A stretch of 20,000 nt of DNA from Cristatella mucedo (Eukaryota > Bryozoa > Phylactolaemata > Cristatellidae): NCBI GenBank assembly GCA_009760855.2, contig WPIO01000009.1, positions 9,327,501 to 9,347,500 on the forward strand, given 5' to 3'. The notes under the pieces were generated by a model that searched no databases, had not been told where the DNA came from, and was given only the letters and a program-made list of their open reading frames with translations. Position 1 is the first letter of the stretch. Each line of letters opens with the position of its first letter. This document shows, piece by piece, positions 7,853-16,084 of the stretch. Position numbers and translations under genes: made by a program.

Positions 7853-8301
7853 GAGCCGCTAACCCAACACACGCGACGTAACACGTGACCTCGATTGGTC
7901 GATTGGCTGCGGCCAGGGTATTGCGGCTCGATGACGGAGAACTTGAGCAAGCAACACTAGACCAAGACTAGAACTTGAGCAACTTACGCCCAGTATTCCT
8001 CCTACCATTCCTATTAAAGACACTGGAACGAGTTGTGGCAGATCGGCTGAACTCATATGCGGAAACTTCCAACATTGCTAGTAAGTTCCAGTCTGGTGTT
8101 AGAGCTAATCACTCCGAAGAGTCAGCATTGCTTTGGGTGTATAGCGACCTACCTATGAATGAAGACTTGGGTAGAGTATCTCTGCTTGTTTTGCTCGATC
8201 TTTCGTCAGCTCTTGATAGTATCGATCACAAAGTCCTTCTTAAGCGCCTCTCATCTCGTCTGGCCATCGCTGGCACTGCATTGCAGTGGTTCAGGTCCTA
8301 T

Positions 8302-8481
8302 AATAATGTAATAATAGTAATAATAATGTACTTGATAAAGCGCCCTCAGAGAACTTAATCTCTTTCTAGGCGCTTTACATTTGCTGCAAAGGGAAATACA
8401 ATTGAATGGTAAGTAAAATCATGCTTGAAAAACAAACAAAATGAAAAACATGGTTAGGGGTGACATGCACAGGGTCAGCAT
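8302..8481 (-). mobile_element. Antisense L2 3' end inserted in L2 reverse transcriptase
   Basis: Read on the minus strand, this starts GCATGCTGACCCTGTGCATG and ends in the L2 tail (AAATGTAAAGCGCCTAGAAA, then GAGATTAAGTTCTCTGAGGG) followed by an impure ATT tract. The host L2 reads CAGGTCCTAT before and CTATCTTAGTGGGAG after it. The uninterrupted copy has CAGGTCCTATCTCAGTGGGAG. CTAT (or CCTAT) is therefore duplicated, a short target-site duplication that marks a true insertion. Confidence 0.88.
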
Positions 8482-8932
8482 GCCTATCTTAGTGGGAGAC
8501 TCATAACATTGATGTGAATGGACAAAGAACATTCGAGGACTCTCCGAAATATGTGGTACCTCAGGGCTCTGCGCTGGGTCTCGTTCTTTTGACGGTTTAC
8601 ACTCTTCCTCTTGCCGATGTGATTGCCAGGCTCAATCTAGGCTTTCACTTCTATGCAGATGACTCTCAGTTGTACCTTTGCTTTGATCCCTGCCAGCCTT
8701 CCAGCACGTTGAATTCTCTCAACTCCTCTGCTGCATATATTGATGACATCCGGACACGGATGGCAGCAAACTTTCTTAAATTGAATGATGATAAAACAAA
8801 CTTACTGACCCTTACATGCTGACCCTGTGCATTTCACCCCTAACCGTGTTATTCTTGTTGTTTATTGAGCGTGCTGCTACTACTGACCTAACCATTCAAT
8901 CATGCTTCCTTTGCAGCAAATGTAAAGTGCCC

Positions 8933-8938
<6 letters not shown>

Positions 8939-8991
<53 letters not shown>

Positions 8992-9006
8992 GAGGAGAGA
9001 GAGAGA
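8939..9006 (+). repeat. (AG)n microsatellite within the L2 tail
   Basis: About 25 pure AG repeats and then an impure GA stretch sit exactly where other L2 copies read CCTAGAAAGAGATTGA. The flanks (AAATGTAAAGTGCCCAGAGA before, GAGATTGAGTTCTCCGAGGG after) are the normal tail. The microsatellite thus grew from the native AGAAAGAGA seed. Confidence 0.92.
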
Positions 9007-9059
9007 TTGAGTTCTCCGAGGGCGCTACATCAAATGTGCAATTATTATTATTAAAAACC

Positions 9060-9214
9060 TTTCGACGACGTCACGCGCTCACCGCAGGCTCGGAGGCGCT
9101 CACTCGGGACGGACGACGGAAAGTCAGAGCGCCGTTGAAGCGAGTGAGCGTCGTACAGTCGCTCGGGCTCTGCGCGACTCCGCCGCCACCGGTGCGAAGA
9201 GCAGCAACAGCGCA

Positions 9215-9246
<32 letters not shown>

Positions 9247-9960
9247 GGGCTCGTGCAGCCAGGGCTCGCGCACCGATACGGCTGCCCCGTCTCGCGTTCG
9301 TCCCGTTTCTTTACACGCCCGCAGCTCACCATTTCCTTTTCATCCGGCAGACGAAGAAAGTCGGTCGCGGTTTCGGAGCTATCGCGGCCTCCCGTGTCGT
9401 GACCGCAACCGGCGGCGTAAGGGTTTCGCGTCCTCGGATTTCCTCCTTCCGCCGGACTGCAGCACGCTCGCTCGCCAAGCGCGCAATTGGAGCGACGCTT
9501 GCCAATGGCAAAGCAGGCGATGGTCCGCGATGGCGCACGCCGAGCCCCTCCCAAAAGGCTGACCGCGGGCGGTCTGGGCCGTGCGCTCGCTCGAGTGGTC
9601 TTCGTCTGGACGGCGGCCAGGAGCCGTCGGCGGCGGCCGAGGTGTCGTCTGCTTCGCTTCGCGTGCTGCAATAAAACGGGAGACTAACCATTGTCCATTG
9701 CTGACGCGGTGTCGCATGCGAGCATTGAGACTGACCGCGACGTACGTCCGAGGCCGCATGACTCACGCCGGAAGCCGCGGCCGCGGCCAGCCTCTCAGGC
9801 GCAGCGCCCGCAGCCCGGACCAGACCGGTCGACTCGCCGGTGAGGCAGAGCCAGCAGAGCCAGCAGAGCCGGACGTCCCGGTCGTCTGTCGTCTGCTGCG
9901 GCGCACCGCCATTCACCAGCGGGTGCGCCCGCTGTAATGACCTCTGCACCGAGCTGCGCT
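9060..9960. other. GC-rich, CpG-dense segment; possible promoter/first-exon region
   Basis: The composition changes sharply to GC-rich and CpG-dense right after the L2 tail. Long open frames overlap on both strands here, which is expected in stop-poor GC-rich DNA, and their proteins (Arg/Ala/Pro-rich) match nothing I recognise. GACGTCAC at 9068 resembles a CRE half-site. A short 9-bp repeat (GCAGAGCCA) recurs around 9844-9868, and an AATAAA at about 9670 follows one open frame. A CpG-rich promoter or first exon of an unidentified gene is plausible, but no transcript structure can be shown. Confidence 0.35.
9215..9246 (+). repeat. (GCC)n trinucleotide repeat
   Basis: About 10.7 perfect GCC units. 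In one plus-strand frame it would encode polyproline. Whether this is translated is unknown. Confidence 0.95.
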
Positions 9961-9966
9961 AGCATT

Positions 9967-10001
9967 AATTACTCCGCGGCTTGTCCGTTCGCGGAGTAAT
10001 T
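9967..10001. repeat. Perfect 12-bp inverted repeat (hairpin) at the edge of the GC-rich segment
   Basis: AATTACTCCGCG (9967-9978) and CGCGGAGTAATT (9990-10001) are exact reverse complements separated by 11 bases. No U-run or purine element marks it as a terminator or histone 3' hairpin. Its function is unknown. It could be a miniature inverted-repeat remnant or a cruciform-prone site. Confidence 0.85.
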
Positions 10002-10186
10002 GGCCTGCTGTAGGGGATCCAGCGGAAGAGGCGGTGCAGGCGACTTGGAGTGCAAGCGCGTCGCGGCTGATATCCGACAGCGAGATCGCAGAATCGCAAC
10101 CTGCTGTTAAGATTGCCTAAAGACAAATGCTTATTATGGCACAGTTCTACTACGTGCACGCAGAAATAACGACAATAGCCACGTTT

Positions 10187-10460
10187 ATTGCGCCGTAGGG
10201 AACACTGAATCTAGGCACTTTATTGTATATGCAGGACAGGTAGCATGTAAAGCGATTGAAGATACAATGCACGATTTCCGTACGCGTAAGCGCGTGCATG
10301 CCTCTTTGCACCCGGGCAGACCGCGCTCGCTGTGAAGAGCAGGTGGACTTTTAGCTGCCTCTAAGTGCTGCAGTCGCGTCGGGGAATTTCGCAATCCTGT
10401 GAGTCGGTAGTGTAACGCGCATACGAGCTGGTGAATGACGCCACAAGGAATTACACCCGA
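10187..10460 (-). mobile_element. Old antisense L2 3' end
   Basis: GCGCCGTAGGGAACACTGAA and TCTAGGCACTTTATTGTATA at 10190-10230 align with the antisense L2 tail (GCGCCCTCAGAGAACTTAAT, CTAGGCGCTTTACATTTG). GACTTTTAGCTGCCT at 10348 matches CTCTTTTAGCTGCCTT at 1136, which encodes the end of the L2 ORF. CGCGCATACGAGCT at 10418 resembles GAGCATACGAACT at 1212. The copy is strongly diverged and GC-enriched. The right boundary is uncertain. Confidence 0.55.
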
Positions 10461-10727
10461 CGGAGAACGCTCCTGGCACAAATCTGCACGTCCGCGAAGG
10501 CCACAAGCGTGCACTGCGAACCGGCCAGCAAGCTATAGCGCCAACTGCCTTAGCACTCCTGTCTCGGCCCGTATCGTACATTATCGTTATCAGAGAACTC
10601 AGCTGTGAATACACATCAACAGGGGCATGCACGACCGTAAACAGCAGACTGTATCGCCGAAATCATCAAAGGCCACAATTGAGCGGCTCACTCGCAAGCC
10701 GAGATTAAAGGGGCGTGAACGGGCCAA

Positions 10728-10960
10728 AACGCGAACATCCAGACGCAGGTAGTGAGTTCCGGGCTGTGGGAGCGCGGGAACTCAATTGAGGCGCGGGAAC
10801 TCCGCAGAATTCGAGGATAGTCAGAGGCGCAGCTTGGCGACCAGAGTCGGGCCGGTCCGAGGAGTGAGACTTTCTCAGTCGGCGAGCCTCAGCGAGGAGG
10901 AGACCTAAAAGCGAGCGGCAGAGCCTCGCCTTCAAGTCGATGAGATGCCAGTGCTGGTCG
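10728..10960 (-). mobile_element. Old antisense L2 C-terminal fragment, GC-enriched
   Basis: Antisense to the L2 ORF: GTGAGTTCCGGGCTGTGGGA (10751) parallels AGCAAGTTCCAGGCTTTGGG (1192). GGAGACCTAAAAGCGAGCGG (10899) parallels GGATCTAAAAGTGAGCGACA (1360). CCTTCAAGTCGATGAGATGC and CAGTGCTGGTCGGTG parallel the LHWLPVKQ-encoding region. Many A/T positions are G/C here, and the short phrase GCGCGGGAACTC occurs twice. The open minus-strand frame of 76 codons is a relic of this. Confidence 0.6.
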
Positions 10961-10964
10961 GTGT

Positions 10965-11018
10965 GGAATGATGGTGCGGAATGTGGAGTGGTGGTGGAAT
11001 GATGGTGCGGAATGTGGA
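10965..11018 (+). repeat. Two-copy tandem repeat, 31-bp period
   Basis: GGAATGATGGTGCGGAATGT recurs at 10965 and 10996, each extending to 23 identical bases, with a short GTGG-type spacer. It sits next to the old L2 fragment and an A-rich run (11038-11066). Confidence 0.85.
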
Positions 11019-12344
11019 ATTTACGAGTGTCCTTATGAAAAAAAAAATATATATAAATATAAATGTAATGGATTCAAGCATGCATATTCTGACTGCAAAA
11101 TGCACGCTTTTGACAGTGAGTCGTGCACATGCACGCACACAATTTCGACATTTTTTTGTTGGGGTGCTCAGAGCAAATTTAGCATAGCCTAAATACAGCA
11201 AATACTCGAAAATCTGTCAGCTCCTTGCTTAGCTCGTGGGCCTTGCAATTGCGTACAAAAAGAGTGATTAGAAATACAGAACGATCGACGGCTTTAGTGC
11301 TTGAGGTGGAGTGGAGTGCCACGAGTAATCGCCGCGAGCGAGGAACTGCCGCCCGTGAGCAGCCACGTGGGCAGCCATTTTACATGCCAGTTCAGCCGCC
11401 GAGATGACCTACCGAGGCCATCGTCCCGCGGCATTCGGCGCGTGACTTGAGAATGACCGCGTACCTTGCTCGGCAAACAAAGCCCGCAGTGCGCACTACC
11501 AGAAAGCCTGTGAGTATTTTAAATTGTGACCGGTTTCAGTCCTCCAACCACTTGTGCCTGCTGTAGCCCTACGACTACAGACCGTAGTCGCAGATGCTCG
11601 ACTAACACAGTGAGAAATAAGTGTCGAGCAACTGACTTTCAGTCTCGTTACTTCATGTTCGTCTCCCTTCCGGGGTGCCAAAATTTCTAAAATCGCCGCT
11701 TCAGGTACAATGCAGGATTTAGCGTCTAGCCTGCGAACACAGTGGTCCTAGCTGATTCCGTAGATTTATTGCCCTCAAATGCACACTTTTCACTGCCAAT
11801 CATTTATTCTGCGGACATTTTCCGGGCTCAACTGGCATGCTGAAATCATTGGGATTCAAAGTAATGGTGGTCATTTACGTAAGGGGCCATTTTGAAGGAG
11901 TGCTTTGTCTACATGCATAGGTTTCGTGGTACGGGCAGTACGTACTTTAAAATAACATCTGTATTCGCATTATGTCAGCAGAAATAACGTATCAATGTTT
12001 GACTCTTCGTCACGGCAGAGTCACTGCACCGGCCTGTGGCGCACAGATGGCTAGTTGGGCTGGTGAGTCATTGCAAGCCTTCTGCAAAGATTCAATTTGG
12101 TGGAAAAATGATAGATTTGGAATGGCAAGCGTCGCGTTACAAACGAAGGATTCACGGGGCATAATAAAAACTTTAATTATGAATGTGCTTCCACAATATC
12201 TTGCAAGCTGCTAAAATGCTCGTAATGCAAAAGGGGTGTTACGGAGCACCTGGCCTTCATAACATGTTAAACGTACGAAAAAACATCACAGTGTTGCAAA
12301 CCTGGTGTGCGGCGTCCACGTTCAGGCAGAACTAGGCAGCAAAC
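11019..12344. other. Unassigned DNA
   Basis: About 1.3 kb without recognised genes or repeats. An 80-codon open frame at 11972-12214 (plus) is Cys- and Trp-containing and not low-complexity, but I recognise no domain and it has no neighbours that support it. Other short frames are unconvincing. It may be intron or intergenic DNA. Confidence 0.4.
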
Positions 12345-12480
12345 ATAGCAATAGTTATTCTTGTCGTCTATTAAGCCTGCTACTATTAACCATTCAATCA
12401 TTCTTCCTTTGCAGCAAATGCCAAGCGCCTAGAAAGAGATTGAGTTATTTTTATCAAGAGTGTAATCATTATTATTAATA
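12345..12480 (+). mobile_element. Solo L2 3' end
   Basis: TTATTCTTGTCGTCTATTAA, CAACCATTCAATCAT-like sequence, CTTCCTTTGCAGCAAATG, CAAGCGCCTAGAAAGAGATT and a closing ATTATTATTAATA match the 3'UTR and tail of the L2 at 8846-9054. No coding sequence is attached. This is another ~135-bp, strongly 5'-truncated insertion, with part of the tail's second half deleted. Confidence 0.82.
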
Positions 12481-12601
12481 GCAACGGAGCTAGTCTTAGC
12501 TGACGCGTGACGCATACTGGCGATGCCTGAATCTGATACCGCGGCTATCGACTTGTGGGTGCAGCACCGGTGTGCGAAAGTATGGCGACTGTAGCGGAAC
12601 A

Positions 12602-12622
12602 GCGGCGGCGGCGGCGGCGGCG
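12602..12622 (+). repeat. (GCG)n trinucleotide repeat
   Basis: About seven perfect GCG/CGG units followed by GACGAC. On the minus strand it encodes prolines in a 78-codon frame of unknown meaning. Confidence 0.9.
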
Positions 12623-12789
12623 ACGACGAGCGCCCTATACCTAGATATAACAAATCCGTATCCATTGCGTTGACGAGTCTATTGCGTCGAGCACCGAAGG
12701 GATACTAGCATTCAACAGCTGACACCGTGTATACGTCGACGCCTTAGTGACGCGGAGCTCAAAGCAGCTCAAATGCCTACGCCACATCC

Positions 12790-13553
12790 GGAGGCGCCGC
12801 TGACTGCCTATTGCAAGGCGCCAGCTTGTATACAGCGGCGGCCATGGACCGTCGCATATACGGCGTCTAGCCTTTGCGATGCAGAAACCGCAAATAATGA
12901 ATGATTGTAAGCCATAAATCTGCGAGATGAAGCGATACCGACGACCTGTCGCCGCCGACTGCTGTCGTCATTCTCGCTCGCGCGCGCCGTACTCTCGGCT
13001 CGGCTTCGTAGCACGGCGCGCGTCCACGCCTGCGTGGCGCGCGGGAGCGCCGTCCGCCCGCAGGAGCGCCGTCCGCCCGCGCACGCGCCGCAGGCGTTGG
13101 AGCAGAGGCTGCAGGCGAACCGTCGGCGGCTGCTCGGCACCGATGCCGCGGCGCGGCGCGCTGCGGCCGGCTTCTCGGAGCTCTGCCGAGGCGAGAAGCG
13201 GCGCTTGACGCAAGCGCACCGCGCCTGTTTGAAAAAAAACTCTCTTCGTGCCAGCGAGCCCGCGCCGAAGCCGTGCAGCGGGTAGAGAGTACGGAAATGC
13301 GGAAATGACGTACGACAAAGCTACCTGCGGATTGCTGTGCGGACGAGCGACTCACAACCTGGGGCGGAGCTGGACGGCCGGACAGCGGAACCGGCGACTT
13401 GCACGAGCGCACAGATCGTCGAGCGGGCGACGCAGCCGAGACGGTCGGCGATGCCGTCTCTCCAAGCGGTCGCCGAGCTCGCCAGGCTGACTCGCGTCCA
13501 GCTGTCATCAGCGCGTCGCAATGGCGGGTGCAGCTCGCTCACCGCATTCGCCG
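12790..13553. other. Second GC-rich, CpG-dense segment
   Basis: Highly GC- and CpG-rich, with Arg/Ala-rich open frames on both strands and no recognisable protein. GCGGCGGCCATGG at about 12834 resembles a YY1-type promoter motif. A 19-bp period duplication (GGAGCGCCGTCCGCCCGC) lies at 13044-13080. The last 47 bp (13507-13553) match the GC block inside each unit of the neighbouring array. This may be promoter-like DNA or an older, decayed relative of the array. Confidence 0.4.
13507..13553 (+). repeat. 47-bp island of array-unit sequence outside the array
   Basis: ATCAGCGCGTCGCAATGGCG and the bases that follow match 14821-14867, 16630-16676 and 19311-19357 with two differences. Flanking bases do not match on either side. 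It sits 14 bp before the first unit begins. Confidence 0.85.
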
Positions 13554-14004
13554 TCCTTTTTGGCCCACCAACGTTGGGAGCCTACCAGAGTCACGTCTTC
13601 TTGCAAAGGTGCCCAGCTAATTTGGAACAAATAAGTAGTCGAGTGTCTAGTTGTTCCTTAATTTTACTGTATAGTTTCCATGTTTTAAAAACGCCATTAC
13701 ATTGAATAACATGTTAGACTAACTGTGGCCGCTGCGTTGTCGATAAGCCTTTGTGAGCACTAGCAGGTTTCGACGGTAAGTCGTGGCGGTGAACACGTGA
13801 CTCGAGGGGGCCTTTGCTGCTTACAGAAAGTGCTCATCATCTTGCGTGGCTGCGGTGCCAGGTTCAAGTAGGGACGAGAAGCAACGGGCCTGAATTTGGA
13901 GCTGAATTGCAGCAGCAGCCAATCAGGGCAACAGTCAATGATTAGCATCCTGTGTAAATACTTGGCCATTTTGTAGCAGGAAGACTTTAAAACGGCTTAG
14001 ATCT

Positions 14005-14181
14005 CTCGGTCTGTCTGTCTCTCCGTCTCTCTGTCTCTATCTCTCACTGTCTCTCTCTCTCACTGTCTCTCTTTGTGTCTGTCTTTCAGTCTGTGTGTCT
14101 CTCTCTCTTTATGACTTTATGTCTGTGTGTCTGTCTGTCTGTCTCCCTCTCTCTCTCCCTCTCTCTCTGTCTCTCTATCTC

Positions 14182-14272
<91 letters not shown>

Positions 14273-14275
14273 GCT
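14005..14275 (+). repeat. CT-rich microsatellite of unit 1
   Basis: An imperfect CTGT/CTCT region gives way to about 85 bp of nearly pure (CT)n at 14180-14265. Serine/leucine-only frames here are translation of the repeat, not genes. Confidence 0.95.
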
Positions 14276-14584
14276 GTGATCATAGGATCCACGAACAGCA
14301 GTAGCAGCAGCTGCTGCTCGTTGCTCGTATAAGCTACTAGATCGATTGACAGAACTGTTCATACAGCAGCTCCCTGTGAAGGTCACTTGCATGATACCGT
14401 TGGCATCCTTTGATCACAGCACATACGACAGTAATACAGGGGGTTGGTTGTGTGGCAAGGGGGGGGGGGCGATGGGATCCGCTCTACTTTAGCATAAGTG
14501 CACGTGCAAATGGATTAGGCACCACCGCACGTTTTTTTCGTGAGAAAATCGAATGTTTCGAAGTAAAAGTAACATTAAAAAAAT

Positions 14585-14700
14585 AATTCATTTATATAAG
14601 TCCCTAAGAGAATTTAATCTCTATCGACTGCTTTACGTAGGCACATGGTACGAGTTCGTGACCTTGGTCGTTAAAAAAGCAGCCATCTTATAAATGGGGC
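14585..14700 (-). mobile_element. SINE remnant carried in array unit 1
   Basis: On the minus strand: GATGGCTGCTTTTTTAACGA, CCAAGGTCACGAACTCGTAC (decayed B-box), ATGTGCCTACGTAAAGCAGT, then the tail GAGATTAAATTCTCTTAGGG and TTATATAAATG. The arrangement is that of the type 2 SINEs at 6535 and 7690. Confidence 0.6.
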
Positions 14701-15145
14701 TAGAAAGGCTGCTAGTGCGAGGGGGGCACCTGCACGGCGTGCACATTCAGTGCAGCGACAATTTTCCTAGGGGCAACGATTTTCCTTCTAAATGGTGCGA
14801 TCCTATTTTAGAGGCGCTAAATCAGCGCGTCGCAATGGCGGGCGCAGCTCGCTAACCGCATTCGCCGTCGACGCGCGACGGCTGAGGTTGGCAGCGTTGG
14901 CGTGGCGACGCGCCCGCGGCGTGTGCTCCCAGAGGCGCTCGTGGCGAGCTCGGAGGCCGCGGCGCCGTCGGAACAGACGCGGCGCTCGCGCCGCTTCCGG
15001 TCGCGGGCTACGCTGCTTTGCGGTAGCGGCGCCAAGTCTGCGGAGAAGCTGTTTGGCCGACATACAATGCTCGGCTCTCTAGTGCGAGAGAGCGCTCGTG
15101 TCAGACGCAGCGATGGGATTAAGACACAGATTAAGTTTTTCGCGT

Positions 15146-15163
15146 CGAGAGAGCGCTCTCTCG
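15146..15163. repeat. 18-bp perfect palindrome, unit 1
   Basis: CGAGAGAGCGCTCTCTCG reads the same on both strands. It is flanked by two ~35-bp direct repeats (GTGCGAGAGAGCGCT...TCAGACGC) at 15082 and 15163, 81 bp apart. Confidence 0.95.
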
Positions 15164-15813
15164 TGCGAGAGAGCGCTTGCATCAGACGCTGCGATGGGCG
15201 CAGCAGCGCCGAAGCGTGGCCGCCGCTGCCGTCGGCGCCGGATAGCGTTATACTACCGCCGCCGGCTTTATTTGACCAAGGTCGGTCAATAGGGGCGCGC
15301 GCACGACTCTGCACGTCGAGGCGCACGCAAAGGCTCACGCCTCATCGCTCAAGCTGAGGGGAGAGCAAATACAGTTCACCGTCTGCAACGCCCTTAAATA
15401 AGATCGCGATGCGATACAACTCGTCAAGCGAGAGGCAGCTGTGGCCTTTCTTTGGGCCCATCACGTGCGCGAGCTCATGCGGCGGCGCTAACGCGCTCGT
15501 CCGAGGCCGGACGAATAACATGTTAGACTAACTGTGGCCGCCGCGTTGTCGTTAAGCCGTTGTGAGCACTAGCAGGTTACGACGGTAATTCGTGGCGATG
15601 AACACGTGACTCGAGGGGGCCTTTGCTGCTTACAGAAAGTGCTCATCATCTTGCGTGGCTGCGGTGCCAGGTTCAAGTAGGGACGAGAAGCAACGGGCCT
15701 GAATTTGGAGCTGAATTGCAGCAGCAGCCAATCAGGGCAACAGTCAATGATTAGCATCCTGTGTAAATACTTGGCCATTTTGTAGCAGGAAGACTTTAAA
15801 ACGGCTTAGATCT

Positions 15814-15990
15814 CTCGGTCTGTCTGTCTCTCCGTCTCTCTGTCTCTATCTCTCACTGTCTCTCTCTCTCACTGTCTCTCTTTGTGTCTGTCTTTCAGTC
15901 TGTGTGTCTCTCTCTCTTTATGACTTTATGTCTGTGTGTCTGTCTGTCTGTCTCCCTCTCTCTCTCCCTCTCTCTCTGTCTCTCTATCTC

Positions 15991-16081
<91 letters not shown>

Positions 16082-16084
16082 GCT
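15814..16084 (+). repeat. CT-rich microsatellite of unit 2
   Basis: Same internal pattern and same length as in unit 1; the flanks are offset by 1809 bp on both sides. Confidence 0.95.

Larger units (their letters stand above)
7970..9054 (+). pseudogene. L2-type retrotransposon, second long copy: RT with intact YADD, internally deleted (element H)
   Basis: It begins just upstream of NLRPVFLLPFLLKTLERVV, the N-terminal RT block typical of L2/CR1 elements. The LINE is then readable through VLLDLSSALDSIDH (8187-8230), which keeps the first Asp, and QWFRSY at 8284-8301. A 180-bp antisense L2 3' end interrupts it, and it resumes at 8482. The frame from 8514 contains PQGSALGLVLLTVYTLPLAD and FHFYADDSQLYLCF (about 8644-8685), so the catalytic YADD is retained here, unlike the copy at 3215. 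After NDDKTNLL (about 8786-8809) it jumps straight into 3'UTR sequence (CATGCTGACCCTGTGCAT). The whole C-terminal region present at 3929-4640 in the other copy is deleted. The 3' tail at 8920-9054 contains an (AG)n expansion and ends in (ATT)3. There is no endonuclease domain. It is inactive because of the insertion and the deletion. Confidence 0.87.
13568..15512 (+). repeat. Array unit 1 (with 135-bp leader block)
   Basis: Unit order: leader block 13568-13703, conserved block from GAATAACATGTTAGAC (13704), CT-rich microsatellite 14005-14275, an 11-base G run at 14459-14469, antisense SINE remnant 14585-14700, and a GC-rich block from 14815. An 18-bp palindrome lies at 15146-15163. The terminal block ends at GAGGCCGGAC (15503-15512). 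It matches unit 2 with a 1809-bp period and near identity. Open frames (69 codons minus at 13760-13969; 151 codons plus at 14902-15357) recur in other units but look like by-products of high identity and GC richness. No known satellite or transposon family is recognised. Confidence 0.9.

Noticed and set aside
9036-9674. 212-codon open frame in the GC-rich segment as a protein-coding gene
   Set aside because: It starts inside the L2 tail, runs through a (GCC)n repeat, has an equally long frame on the other strand and no recognisable domain.
11972-12214. 80-codon open frame as a small gene
   Set aside because: No recognisable domain, no second exon signals and no supporting neighbours; length is within chance for a 1.3-kb unassigned stretch.
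13760-13969. 69-codon minus-strand frame present in all three units as a conserved peptide
   Set aside because: Its conservation equals that of the surrounding unit, and the unit 2 copy carries mainly amino-acid-changing differences, so there is no sign of protein-level selection.
14075-14332. Ser/Leu-rich and Arg/Glu-rich open frames in the CT-rich tracts (also near 15884-16201 and 18458-18893)
   Set aside because: They are plain translations of (CT)n/(AG)n microsatellites, open on both strands and in several frames.
14902-15357. 151-codon plus-strand open frame repeated in units 1 and 3 as a gene
   Set aside because: Unit 2 breaks it with a 46-bp non-triplet expansion, equally long frames exist on the opposite strand, and the protein is Arg/Ala/Ser-rich as expected of GC-rich DNA.
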